Shown: in pieces, positions 1 through 7,059 of the stretch | Layout: the number at the start of each line of letters is the position of its first letter | How positions within the stretch are numbered: the stretch's first letter is position 1 | From: Bacteroidales bacterium | GTDB lineage: Bacteria > Bacteroidota > Bacteroidia > Bacteroidales > WCHB1-69 | Assembly (NCBI GenBank): GCA_024685175.1 | Contig: JAIKWD010000006.1 | Coordinates: 1-64,000, forward strand | Length of the DNA: 64,000 bases | Reading direction: 5' to 3' | The notes under the pieces: generated by a model | Seen by the model: the letters and a program-made list of their open reading frames with translations, nothing else | Database searches by the model: none | Told to the model about the DNA's origin: nothing | Position numbers and translations under genes: made by a program

Positions 1-1
1 A

Positions 2-256
2 GAAGTGCCCATCCATTATTATTCCTCCAATGACTCACAAGTGGAGGTGGATTTCATTGTCCAAACTGAAAGCCGGATTATACCCATAGAGGTGAAAGCA
101 GAGAAAAACGTCCATTCCAAATCACTCCGCGTGTTCATTGAAAAAAATCCAGAATTGAAGGGAGTGCGACTGTCAATGCTTCCATTCGAACAGCAAGAAT
201 GGATGGATAATATACCTCTATATTGTATTTCAAAATTGATGGAGGATTTTCAATGA
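2..256 (+). CDS. C-terminal end of a DUF4143-type AAA ATPase (partial, 5' end off the window)
   Basis: The frame is open from the first bases of the window to a TGA at 254-256, with no credible start, so this is the tail of a longer gene. The visible residues include VEVDFIVQ followed by PIEVKAEKN. That is the D-F-I then P-I-E-V-K pattern of the DUF4143 nuclease-like domain found at the C-terminus of a common family of bacterial AAA+ ATPases. These proteins are often paired with defence or mobile loci, but their cellular role is mostly unknown. The TGA overlaps the ATG of the following regulator gene (ATGA), so the two are probably co-translated. The family call rests on about 80 residues only. 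Confidence 0.7.
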   Translation, partial: EVPIHYYSSNDSQVEVDFIVQTESRIIPIEVKAEKNVHSKSLRVFIEKNPELKGVRLSMLPFEQQEWMDNIPLYCISKLMEDFQ

Positions 257-1071
257 AACCGGACTTCCTCTACTCCACCGATTTCCTCGGCATGAACGCG
301 CCGGAGCTGAGCCACACCTGCATGCACCTACTGTGCACAGCGGGCGAAGGGAGTTTCGTGTTCAACGAGAAGTGCTACCACATTGTGAAAAACGACCTTG
401 TGGTGATGCCGAACCCCACACGGGCGAAGAACCTCGCGGCGGCACCGGGGATGCAAGTCGAGTGGTTCGCCGCTGACAACAAATACCTCGGCGGACTGCT
501 GCCGTCGAACAACTACAGCATCGGGGGCAGCATCAGCCTTAACCAGAACCCTGTCATCAAGGTCGATGACCGTCAGGCGGAAATCTTGTTGGAGGACTTC
601 CACCGCCTCCGCGACCGCCTCAATGACCGCCACCTGCTCTTCTACCGCGAGATGATGGGGAGTCTCTGTCTGACGATGATATACGACATCTTCGAGCTTC
701 ACGCACGGCGCGAGGCCACCGACACCCACAGCGACCGCACGGCCTATATCGGCAAACAGCTGATGGATTTGCTCTCCACGGGCATCAGTCGCACCGAGCG
801 CGAGGTGAGCTACTACGCCGAACGGCTGCATGTGTCGCCGAAGTACCTCTCTGCCACGGTCAAGCGCGTCACCGGCCACAGCGTCAGCAGCTTCATCGAC
901 CGTCACACGGTACCTATCCTGAAGAAATATCTCGACGACGAACGGCTCTCGCTCACGCAGATCGCCGACCGTATGAATTTTACGTCGTTAAGCTATTTCA
1001 GCCGCTACTGCACCAAACATCTCGGACAGTCGCCGAGCGAGTACCGGCGGAGTTTGCAGCCGAGAGGGTGA
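253..1071 (+). CDS. AraC-family transcriptional regulator
   Basis: The C-terminal 100 of 272 residues form an AraC/XylS-type double helix-turn-helix. The first helix pair is around VSYYAERLHVSPKYLS, and the second is around LTQIADRMNFTSLSYFSRYCTKHLGQSPSEYRR, split here by the conserved F-x-x-x-S-Y-F-S-R signature. The N-terminal 170 residues look like a cupin-type ligand or oligomer domain (a GEGSFVFNEKCYHIVKNDL stretch). I place the start at the ATG at 253, which has a GGAGG Shine-Dalgarno at 241-245 and overlaps the stop of the upstream ATPase; an upstream in-frame ATG at 223 would lie deep inside that gene. The effector and target genes cannot be told from sequence. Confidence 0.9.
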   Translation: MKPDFLYSTDFLGMNAPELSHTCMHLLCTAGEGSFVFNEKCYHIVKNDLVVMPNPTRAKNLAAAPGMQVEWFAADNKYLGGLLPSNNYSIGGSISLNQNPVIKVDDRQAEILLEDFHRLRDRLNDRHLLFYREMMGSLCLTMIYDIFELHARREATDTHSDRTAYIGKQLMDLLSTGISRTEREVSYYAERLHVSPKYLSATVKRVTGHSVSSFIDRHTVPILKKYLDDERLSLTQIADRMNFTSLSYFSRYCTKHLGQSPSEYRRSLQPRG

Positions 1072-1079
1072 GTTCTCAG

Positions 1080-1301
1080 TTATTTCAGCCTCTTCAGTAG
1101 CGGCGACCGGCTCATATCCGTGGGGTTGGTGCCGGGAATGCCTTCGGGAACGGACAAGCCAAGTTCTTCGAAGTGCTTGATCCAGTATTCGGGCAGATTT
1201 CCTTCGGCATCGCGCCAGTTTATCGGTTTCGACGGGAAAATACCGCCGAAGGCCACCTGCCAAAAAGTATCTATGCTTGTTGACAAAATCCAAAGAAACA
1301 C
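1080..1301 (-). CDS. Small orphan ORF of 73 residues, possible gene remnant
   Basis: This minus-strand ORF lies between the AraC-type gene and tRNA-Ser. From about residue 19 its sequence is protein-like (WRDAEGNLPEYWIKHFEELG, then a Pro/Gly-rich tail) and it ends at a proper stop. I do not recognise the family. The first 15-18 residues are less convincing, no clear ribosome binding site precedes the ATG, and the product is short. It may be the surviving 3' end of a larger gene. It is the only coding signal I see in the 319-base interval 1072-1390. Confidence 0.35.
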   Translation of the reverse strand: MFLWILSTSIDTFWQVAFGGIFPSKPINWRDAEGNLPEYWIKHFEELGLSVPEGIPGTNPTDMSRSPLLKRLK

Positions 1302-1332
1302 ACTTTGTCCCGTTTCTGTCCCGGTATTAACG

Positions 1333-1368
1333 AAAAAATCAGCAACCTACTTGCGTAAATTGCTGATT
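1333..1368 (-). terminator. Rho-independent terminator after tRNA-Ser
   Basis: The arms AATCAGCAA (1337-1345) and TTGCTGATT (1360-1368) form a 9-bp stem. On the minus strand the stem is followed directly by a run of six T. It lies 22 bases past the tRNA 3' end. Confidence 0.75.
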
Positions 1369-1390
1369 CTGATTGCCTTTCGGACTTCTG

Positions 1391-1477
1391 CGGAGAGGGC
1401 GAGATTCGAACTCGCGGATAGGTTTCCCCATCGACAGTTTAGCAAACTGTTGGTTTCAGCCACTCACCCACCTCTCC
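1391..1477 (-). tRNA. tRNA-Ser(GCU)
   Basis: Read on the minus strand this is an 87-nt class II tRNA. The acceptor stem GGAGAGG pairs with CCTCTCC, with discriminator G. The anticodon arm has stem ACAGT/ACTGT with loop TTGCTAA, giving anticodon GCT, and the long variable arm is typical of serine tRNA. The T arm contains GTTCGAATC. No CCA is encoded. A TATTTTTG box at 1502-1509 (minus strand) is a suitable promoter. Confidence 0.95.
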
Positions 1478-1501
1478 GGGTTTCGTCGTTGAAATCGGCG
1501 G

Positions 1502-1509
1502 CAAAAATA
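1502..1509 (-). promoter_or_regulatory. Bacteroidota -7 box for tRNA-Ser
   Basis: TATTTTTG on the minus strand matches the phylum -7 consensus TAnnTTTG and lies 24 bases upstream of the tRNA 5' end. It sits in a 22-base block (1497-1518) that recurs exactly before tRNA-Met at 40154-40175. Confidence 0.75.
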
Positions 1510-1567
1510 CACTTTTTTCCGCAAGTTGCAATTCATCGAAAGATTTTTTTATCGATAAGCGCTCAAC

Positions 1568-1595
1568 GGCTATCTGCTACTTGCTATCCGCTAAA
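1568..1595 (+). repeat. Heptamer array H1 (GCTATC type), four 7-bp units
   Basis: The units are GGCTATC, TGCTACT, TGCTATC and CGCTAAA. The array ends five bases before the TATCTTTG box of lpxD. The same unit type occurs before tRNA-Leu at 54840-54874. Confidence 0.7.
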
Positions 1596-1600
1596 TTTTG

Positions 1601-1608
1601 TATCTTTG
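1601..1608 (+). promoter_or_regulatory. -7 box of the lpxD-lpxC operon
   Basis: TATCTTTG matches TAnnTTTG and lies 19 bases before the lpxD ATG. The surrounding TTTTGTATCTTTGCG is shared with the tRNA-Leu promoter at 54879. Confidence 0.75.
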
Positions 1609-1627
1609 CGGCCCAAAAACAGAAAGT

Positions 1628-2638
1628 ATGAAATACACTGTCGCACAAATCGCGGAACTACTTTCCGCAGAGGTAATTGGAGACCCTAATGGTACCATTA
1701 CCACCATTTGCAAAATCGAAGAGGGAGTGCCTGGCGGACTAACTTTTCTTTCCAATCCGAAATACACACACTATATATACGAAACCAAAGCCACGGCGGC
1801 CATCGTCAACAGCGATTTCAAGCCCGAGCAACCCGTATCTTGCACGCTCATCAAGGTAGCCAACTCCTATCTGGCCTTCGCCCAATTGCTTAACTTCTAC
1901 CAAGAGACACAGATGCAGAGTGCCAAACGCGGCATCTCCGACAAGGCCTGCATTGCGGCCAGCGCAAAGATTGGCGAGAACGTCTATATCGGCGAGTTCG
2001 TCAGCATCGGCGAGAACGTGGTCGTGGGCAACGGCGCCCGCATCTTCCCGCAGGTGTGCATAGGCGACAATGTGAAAGTCGGCGACCGCACCACCCTCAA
2101 CGCCGGCGTCAAGGTCTACGCCGAATGCGTCATTGGTAGCGACTGCATCCTGCACGCCGGTGCCGTCATCGGCGCCGATGGGTTCGGGTTCGCCCCGCAC
2201 GACGGTCAATACTTAAAGATTCCGCAGATCGGCAACGTCGTAATCGGCAACAATGTCGAGATTGGCGCCAACACCTGCATCGACCGAGCCACGATGGGCA
2301 GCACTGTCATCGAGGACAATGTCAAAATCGACAACCTCGTGCAGATTGCGCACAACGTCACCGTTGGCGAAGGCACGGGTATGGCAGCCCAAGTGGGCAT
2401 CGCCGGTTCTGCCAAGATCGGCAAGCACTGCATCCTCGCCGGCCAAGCCGGCATCGCCGGACATCTCTCCGTGGACGACGGCACTGTGATAGGCGCACAA
2501 GCCGGCGTCACACACCCCCTCAAGAAAGGTATGTACCTCGGCAGTCCCGCCATCCCGTTAGGCGAAGAGAGACGCCTCATCGTCTACCGCCGCAAACTCC
2601 CCGAACTCTTCCAGGACGTCAAGAATCTGAAGAAATAG
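1628..2638 (+). CDS. lpxD: UDP-3-O-(3-hydroxyacyl)glucosamine N-acyltransferase LpxD
   Basis: LpxD transfers a 3-hydroxyacyl chain from acyl-ACP to UDP-3-O-acyl-glucosamine, the third step of lipid A synthesis, in the cytoplasm. The 336-residue product has the N-terminal uridine-binding domain (residues about 1-100), then a left-handed parallel beta-helix of hexapeptide repeats (about 105-310; for example [20 protein letters not shown]), with a conserved [10 protein letters not shown] segment holding the likely catalytic histidine. Length is normal for the family. The start at 1628 lies just after a TATCTTTG promoter. lpxC follows after 37 bases, so the two are co-transcribed. Confidence 0.97.
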   Translation: MKYTVAQIAELLSAEVIGDPNGTITTICKIEEGVPGGLTFLSNPKYTHYIYETKATAAIVNSDFKPEQPVSCTLIKVANSYLAFAQLLNFYQETQMQSAKRGISDKACIAASAKIGENVYIGEFVSIGENVVVGNGARIFPQVCIGDNVKVGDRTTLNAGVKVYAECVIGSDCILHAGAVIGADGFGFAPHDGQYLKIPQIGNVVIGNNVEIGANTCIDRATMGSTVIEDNVKIDNLVQIAHNVTVGEGTGMAAQVGIAGSAKIGKHCILAGQAGIAGHLSVDDGTVIGAQAGVTHPLKKGMYLGSPAIPLGEERRLIVYRRKLPELFQDVKNLKK

Positions 2639-2675
2639 CATCCCGTTTAGAATCAACGTAAACAAAACCTAAATA

Positions 2676-3590
2676 ATGAACTTCCAAACCACTATTTTAT
2701 CGCCCGTATCCGTATCGGGCAAAGGCCTTCATACTGGCCAACAGGTGACCGTGACTTTCGAGCCGGCGCCTGCCGATTCCGGAATACAATTCATCCGCAC
2801 AGACCTTCCGGGCAATCCTGCTGTCAAGGCCACACCGGAAAACGTATTTGACACCTCGCGCGGCACCTCCATCAAAGACGGTCCCGCCGAAGTCCACACC
2901 ATCGAACACCTGATGGCCGCCCTCGCCGGTCTGGGCATTGACAATGTCTTCGTCAAGACCGCAGGCCCCGAGACCCCCATCCTCGACGGCAGCTCCCGAG
3001 TTTATGTTGAGCTCATCAAAGAGGTGGGAATCAAAGAGTTGGACAAGCCTCGTCACTATGCTACCGTGAAAGAGGAGATCTCCTTCTCCATCCCCGATCA
3101 ACAAATCGAACTCACCATCAGACCCGCCGATCATTTCAAGATGACGGTCAACGTGGACTACGGCACCAAGGTTCTGTCCAAGCAACAGGCTGTTCTCAAC
3201 AACATTGAGGATTTCTATCCTGACGTATATAACTGCCGTACTTTTGTCTTCCTCAACGAACTCCAGTTCCTCATCCAAAGGAATCTCATCCGCGGCGGCG
3301 ACGTCGACAACGCCATCGTTTTTGTAGATGAAATCCCCAGCAAGACGGTTCTCAAGCAGTTGGCCGATTTTTTCAACAAAAAGGACATCAATGTCACCCC
3401 CGACCATATCCTCAACAACATCACGTTGAGACACGACAACGAGCCCGCCAGACACAAACTTCTGGATCTCGTGGGTGACCTCTATTTATTGGGATTTCCG
3501 CTCAAAGCAGAGATCGTGGCAAACCGTCCTGGACACTTTGCCAACACCTCCTTCGCAAAAAAAATTCAAGAAAAAATCGTTTTAGTGTAA
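2676..3590 (+). CDS. lpxC: UDP-3-O-acyl-N-acetylglucosamine deacetylase LpxC, not fused to FabZ
   Basis: LpxC is the zinc-dependent deacetylase that commits UDP-GlcNAc to lipid A. The sequence shows HTIEH at residues 74-78 with zinc ligand H78 and catalytic E77, H260 and D264 in RHKLLDLVGD (the other zinc ligands), and H287 in RPGHFANT. It has 304 residues and stops right after the second LpxC domain. In most Bacteroidota LpxC is about 460 residues because FabZ is fused to its C-terminus, and lpxA follows. Here there is a stop, about 90 bases of A/T-rich sequence and a terminator, with no FabZ or lpxA. Confidence 0.96.
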   Translation: MNFQTTILSPVSVSGKGLHTGQQVTVTFEPAPADSGIQFIRTDLPGNPAVKATPENVFDTSRGTSIKDGPAEVHTIEHLMAALAGLGIDNVFVKTAGPETPILDGSSRVYVELIKEVGIKELDKPRHYATVKEEISFSIPDQQIELTIRPADHFKMTVNVDYGTKVLSKQQAVLNNIEDFYPDVYNCRTFVFLNELQFLIQRNLIRGGDVDNAIVFVDEIPSKTVLKQLADFFNKKDINVTPDHILNNITLRHDNEPARHKLLDLVGDLYLLGFPLKAEIVANRPGHFANTSFAKKIQEKIVLV

Positions 3591-3680
3591 CAAAACTGAA
3601 TTAGTTACGTATAGCCTAGTATGATTTTGATAACTATTCATGAATAGTTTTCGATTATCTTACATAGGTTAATGGTTTGA

Positions 3681-3711
3681 TAGCGGCAGTTCCCTGCCGC
3701 TATTTTTTTTT
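3681..3711 (+). terminator. Rho-independent terminator of lpxD-lpxC
   Basis: Stem TAGCGGCAG/CTGCCGCTA with loop TTCC is followed by nine T (3703-3711). It separates the lpx operon from the next promoter. Confidence 0.9.
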
Positions 3712-3712
3712 G

Positions 3713-3720
3713 TATATTTG
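3713..3720 (+). promoter_or_regulatory. -7 box of the DUF6913-like/dapA operon
   Basis: TATATTTG matches TAnnTTTG and lies 27 bases upstream of the ATG at 3748, directly after the lpxC terminator. Confidence 0.7.
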
Positions 3721-3747
3721 CCCGTTCAAATATTTTCTAAGAAAATT

Positions 3748-4284
3748 ATGTTTTCCCTGATAAAAAACTATTTTCTGCAAAGACATCTCGCTGAAAATAA
3801 AAAAGTTAGACAAAAGAGAATCATAGCCTTGACCCAAGCGAAATCGGTTGGTATTTTGTGCGAAATTACCAACGAAGATTCCTATAAGGATATCTTTCGC
3901 CTATTCAGCAAGATGCAAGAAGGTGGACAATCTATCAAGATGGTAGGATACATCAACGATAAAGAAGTGCCGTTCTACTGTCTCCAACAACTTTCGGCAG
4001 ATTATTTCAGCAACAAGCATCTCAACTGGTTCGGAAATCCGAACATGGTACAGGTGCAAGATTTTATCCAAAAAGACTTCGACATACTCATTGATTTCAA
4101 CTACCGTTACAACGCTCCAATAAAAGCTATTCTGGCCCAATCGAATGCCAAGTTCATCATCGGCCGCGAGAAGAAAAACAGCGCCTTGTACGATTTGTTC
4201 ATCGACAAATCGCCCAATGACAACTTGCTTTATCTCAAAGAGATTTACACCTATACTCAAATGCTAAGTGGTGATGACAAATAG
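3748..4284 (+). CDS. DUF6913-like protein encoded upstream of dapA
   Basis: This is a 178-residue, soluble, basic-N-terminal protein without signal peptide or membrane span. Conserved-looking segments are VGILCEITNEDSY near residue 35, a central FGNP motif, and FDILIDFNYRYN near residue 115. It resembles a small Bacteroidota family of unknown function (DUF6913) commonly found next to dapA; the assignment is from memory of the family pattern. I chose the ATG at 3748 because the -7 box at 3713-3720 would place any earlier start before the transcript. It overlaps dapA by 11 bases, so the two are coupled. Confidence 0.75.
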   Translation: MFSLIKNYFLQRHLAENKKVRQKRIIALTQAKSVGILCEITNEDSYKDIFRLFSKMQEGGQSIKMVGYINDKEVPFYCLQQLSADYFSNKHLNWFGNPNMVQVQDFIQKDFDILIDFNYRYNAPIKAILAQSNAKFIIGREKKNSALYDLFIDKSPNDNLLYLKEIYTYTQMLSGDDK

Positions 4285-5158
4285 TGTCGACAAATTCAAG
4301 GGTTTAGGTGTCGCCATCGTCACGCCTTTTACCATGGAGGGCAAGGTGGATTTCCCCAACTTGGAGAAGTTGGTGGAGAACTTGATTCAAAACAAGGTGG
4401 ACTACTTGTTGGCCTTGGGCACTACCAGCGAATATCCCACGATGTCGAAAGCGGAAAAGCAGGATGTGGTGCGTTGCATCACCTCCGTCAACGCGGGCCG
4501 TCTGCCTGTGCTTATGGGCCTGGGCGGGCCGAACACCCAGAGCATCCTGGACCGCATCAAGGATGTTGACAAGTTGCCCATCGATGCCATCTTGTCTGTA
4601 ACCCCTTATTACAATAAGCCCAACCAAAACGGGTTGGTGGAGCATTACAAGGCCGTGGCCAAATGCTCGCCCCTACCCATCATCCTGTATAACGTACCCG
4701 GTCGGACCTCCTGCAACATGCAGGCGGAAACCACCATACGCATAGCCGAAAGCCACCACAACATTATCGGTATCAAGGAGGCCTCCGGCAACATCAAACA
4801 AATCCTGTATTTGTTGAACCACAAGCCGAAGGATTTCCTCGTCATTTCGGGCGACGACCTCATCACGCTCCCCTTGATGGCTGCCGGTATGGATGGCCTG
4901 ATTTCCGTCTTGGCCAACGCCTATCCCGCAGAGACCGCCAATATGGTGCATCTGGCCCAAAACGACCAGTTCATCAAGGCACGCCTCTATCACGACAAGT
5001 TGTTCGACATTTCACAAGCCTGTTTCAAAGAGGGCAATCCGTGTGGCATCAAGGCCATCCTTGCCGCACAAGGTAAAATCAAGAACGTATTGCGACTGCC
5101 TCTCGTGCCCGTATCCGACAATCTGTCCAACGAAATACACAAATTGGTCCAACTTTAA
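4274..5158 (+). CDS. dapA: 4-hydroxy-tetrahydrodipicolinate synthase DapA
   Basis: DapA condenses pyruvate with aspartate semialdehyde in the lysine/diaminopimelate pathway. The 294-residue product shows the (beta/alpha)8 aldolase features: LALGTTSEYPT (substrate-contact threonines), ILYNVPGRT (catalytic tyrosine) and the Schiff-base lysine in IIGIKEASG, followed by SGDD. I take the ATG at 4274, two codons into the longer GTG-initiated frame. It overlaps the upstream gene. The product feeds meso-DAP to MurE, whose gene is also in this window. Confidence 0.97.
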   Translation: MTNSVDKFKGLGVAIVTPFTMEGKVDFPNLEKLVENLIQNKVDYLLALGTTSEYPTMSKAEKQDVVRCITSVNAGRLPVLMGLGGPNTQSILDRIKDVDKLPIDAILSVTPYYNKPNQNGLVEHYKAVAKCSPLPIILYNVPGRTSCNMQAETTIRIAESHHNIIGIKEASGNIKQILYLLNHKPKDFLVISGDDLITLPLMAAGMDGLISVLANAYPAETANMVHLAQNDQFIKARLYHDKLFDISQACFKEGNPCGIKAILAAQGKIKNVLRLPLVPVSDNLSNEIHKLVQL

Positions 5159-5163
5159 AGCCT

Positions 5164-6870
5164 ATGAAGAAAATCCTATCCTTTTTTCTCCTCATATTCT
5201 GTGTTTCGCTTCTTTCGGCCCAATCCGGCCGTCCCGGCATATTCGACCCTGACAGATCAGAGACCTACATTAATGCATACGTAAGTTCAGACATGCTCAA
5301 ACAAGTATGTCATAACTTTTCCGTAGACAATATTATCGCTGCAGAACACAATTGCTATACGGTTCGCATTTGCCTTTCCCATAATCAATACGATGAATTC
5401 TTGGCATTAGGCATTCCTTTCACTTTCGTTTCCCCACTTAGAGCAAACGTTCGGATGGCCCACAACTATGCTCAGCTCACCAATGCATGGGATCGCTATC
5501 CAACCTATGGCACTTACACTGCCCTTATGGACACCTTCCAGCGCAGGTTCCCCAACATCTGCAAAATCGACACCATATTGGGGCACACCGATGCCAACCA
5601 CAAATTATTGGTGGCCCATATTAGCAACAATTTACAAGATAAGGGAGACAAGCCCTCTTTCTTCTACACCTCCACCATGCACGGTGATGAGCCAGTAGGC
5701 TATTACGTCATGCTTCGGCTTATCGACGATTTACTGAACAACTATGAATCCAATTCACAAGTACAAAATATCATCGACAATGTTGACTTGTGGATCTGCC
5801 CCCTTGAAAACCCTGATGGCACTTACCGCAATCACAATGATTCCCTTAATGAGTCACCATACAGCACACGCCACAACTATAGCGACATAGACTTAAATCG
5901 CTCATATCCTATTGCTGGTGAAAGCTTTAACGAAAACGGGCCTTATCCCGATGAGGTTCAGGCCATGCTTAACTTTAGTCAAGCTCATCATTTCACCATG
6001 TCCGCAAATTTCCACGGCGGTGCAGAAGTATTTAACTATCCGTGGGACACGTGGTCTTCCTACCAACGCACGCATGCCGATGACGATTGGTGGCAATATG
6101 TGGGCAACAATTTTGCGAGCACCTGCCACGACCAGAACTTCTTCTATATGAGAGATCTCTATACGGGCGTTACCGAAGGTGCCGATTGGTATTCCATCAC
6201 GGGATCCCGCCAAGACTGCCACAATTACTTCCTCGGTTGCCGCGAAGTCACTATCGAGGTCAGCTCCGACAAAGTTGTTTCGTCCTCTAATTTGTACAAG
6301 TATTGGAACTATTTGAGGCCCTCTTTGTTGAATTACATTGAAGAGTCCTTAAACGGATTCCGCGGCGTTGTGCTGGACTCCATAACCGGACAACCTATTG
6401 AAGCCACGATTTTTATCAACAACCACGACAAGTATAATTCCCAAGTACAAAGCCATTTGCCTGCCGGCGACTACCATCGTCCCATCAAGGCTGGCACCTA
6501 CTCCGTCACCTATTCCGCTGAGAACTATTATCCCAAGACTATCACTGTAAACGTAGCCGATGGTGAATGCATCGTCAAAAACGTGCAACTGGTTCCCACT
6601 TATGTGGGTATCAACGAGATACACGACACCCCTGCTTTTGTTATCTATCCCAATCCTACACACGGCTATTTATACATCACATCCATGATGGATCCACCGA
6701 AACAGTTCGACTTCTTCATGTATGACTATTCTGGCCGCTTGATTCATCAAACCAAAGTGGATTCCGGCACTTCCTCATTAAACATCAGTTCGTTACCGGC
6801 AGGAATTTATATCATTGACATCATGGACAATGGTTCTGTTATATACAGCACCAAAATCATAAAAGAATAA
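5164..6870 (+). CDS. Secreted M14-family zinc carboxypeptidase with T9SS sorting tail
   Basis: The 568-residue precursor starts with a signal peptide (hydrophobic residues 5-17, cleavage near SAQ20). The M14 catalytic domain spans about 105-400: zinc ligands H173 and E176 (HGDEP), ENPDG, substrate-binding NR at 245-246 in DIDLNRSYP, third ligand H284 (FHGG) and catalytic E365 (REVTIEVS). A carboxypeptidase regulatory-like beta domain follows (about 405-480). The C-terminal 75 residues, beginning YPNPTHGYLYI and ending in a Lys-Glu tail, match a type A T9SS sorting domain. It is likely exported by Sec, then carried across the outer membrane by T9SS to digest extracellular peptides. It starts 5 bases after dapA. 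Confidence 0.93.
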   Translation: MKKILSFFLLIFCVSLLSAQSGRPGIFDPDRSETYINAYVSSDMLKQVCHNFSVDNIIAAEHNCYTVRICLSHNQYDEFLALGIPFTFVSPLRANVRMAHNYAQLTNAWDRYPTYGTYTALMDTFQRRFPNICKIDTILGHTDANHKLLVAHISNNLQDKGDKPSFFYTSTMHGDEPVGYYVMLRLIDDLLNNYESNSQVQNIIDNVDLWICPLENPDGTYRNHNDSLNESPYSTRHNYSDIDLNRSYPIAGESFNENGPYPDEVQAMLNFSQAHHFTMSANFHGGAEVFNYPWDTWSSYQRTHADDDWWQYVGNNFASTCHDQNFFYMRDLYTGVTEGADWYSITGSRQDCHNYFLGCREVTIEVSSDKVVSSSNLYKYWNYLRPSLLNYIEESLNGFRGVVLDSITGQPIEATIFINNHDKYNSQVQSHLPAGDYHRPIKAGTYSVTYSAENYYPKTITVNVADGECIVKNVQLVPTYVGINEIHDTPAFVIYPNPTHGYLYITSMMDPPKQFDFFMYDYSGRLIHQTKVDSGTSSLNISSLPAGIYIIDIMDNGSVIYSTKIIKE

Positions 6871-6955
6871 TTCAGGAAAAGCATTAGACAAAAGCTCATC
6901 ATCAACATCGTGCCCAGTCACGACGTTGTCTCTACTATACAACAAGGAAAGACAT

Positions 6956-6980
6956 AGAATAGAATAGAATAGAACAGAAT
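6956..6980. repeat. Five tandem 5-bp units (AGAAT)
   Basis: Three perfect AGAAT units, then AGAAC, then AGAAT, lie in the spacer between the convergent M14 and OmpA-family genes. This is a short simple repeat of no evident function. Confidence 0.7.
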
Positions 6981-7003
6981 AGGAAAGCAACAACTGAAAG
7001 CAT

Positions 7004-7044
7004 AACAGGAGCGGCGACCAAATGGTCGCCGCTCCTGTTTATTT
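7004..7044. terminator. Bidirectional terminator between convergent genes
   Basis: A 16-bp GC-rich stem (arms 7004-7019 and 7024-7039) closes a four-base loop. T-rich sequence follows on the plus side. It serves the M14 gene and probably the minus-strand OmpA-family gene that ends at 7060. Confidence 0.85.
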
Positions 7045-7059
7045 CATCACAATCAATAA

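Noticed and set aside
4268..4273. GTG start for dapA two codons upstream
   Set aside because: The ATG at 4274 is the stronger start and the two extra residues are not part of the DapA fold.
6956..6980. AGAAT repeats as a sixth member of the heptamer arrays
   Set aside because: The period is clearly 5 bases, not 7, so it is a different simple repeat.
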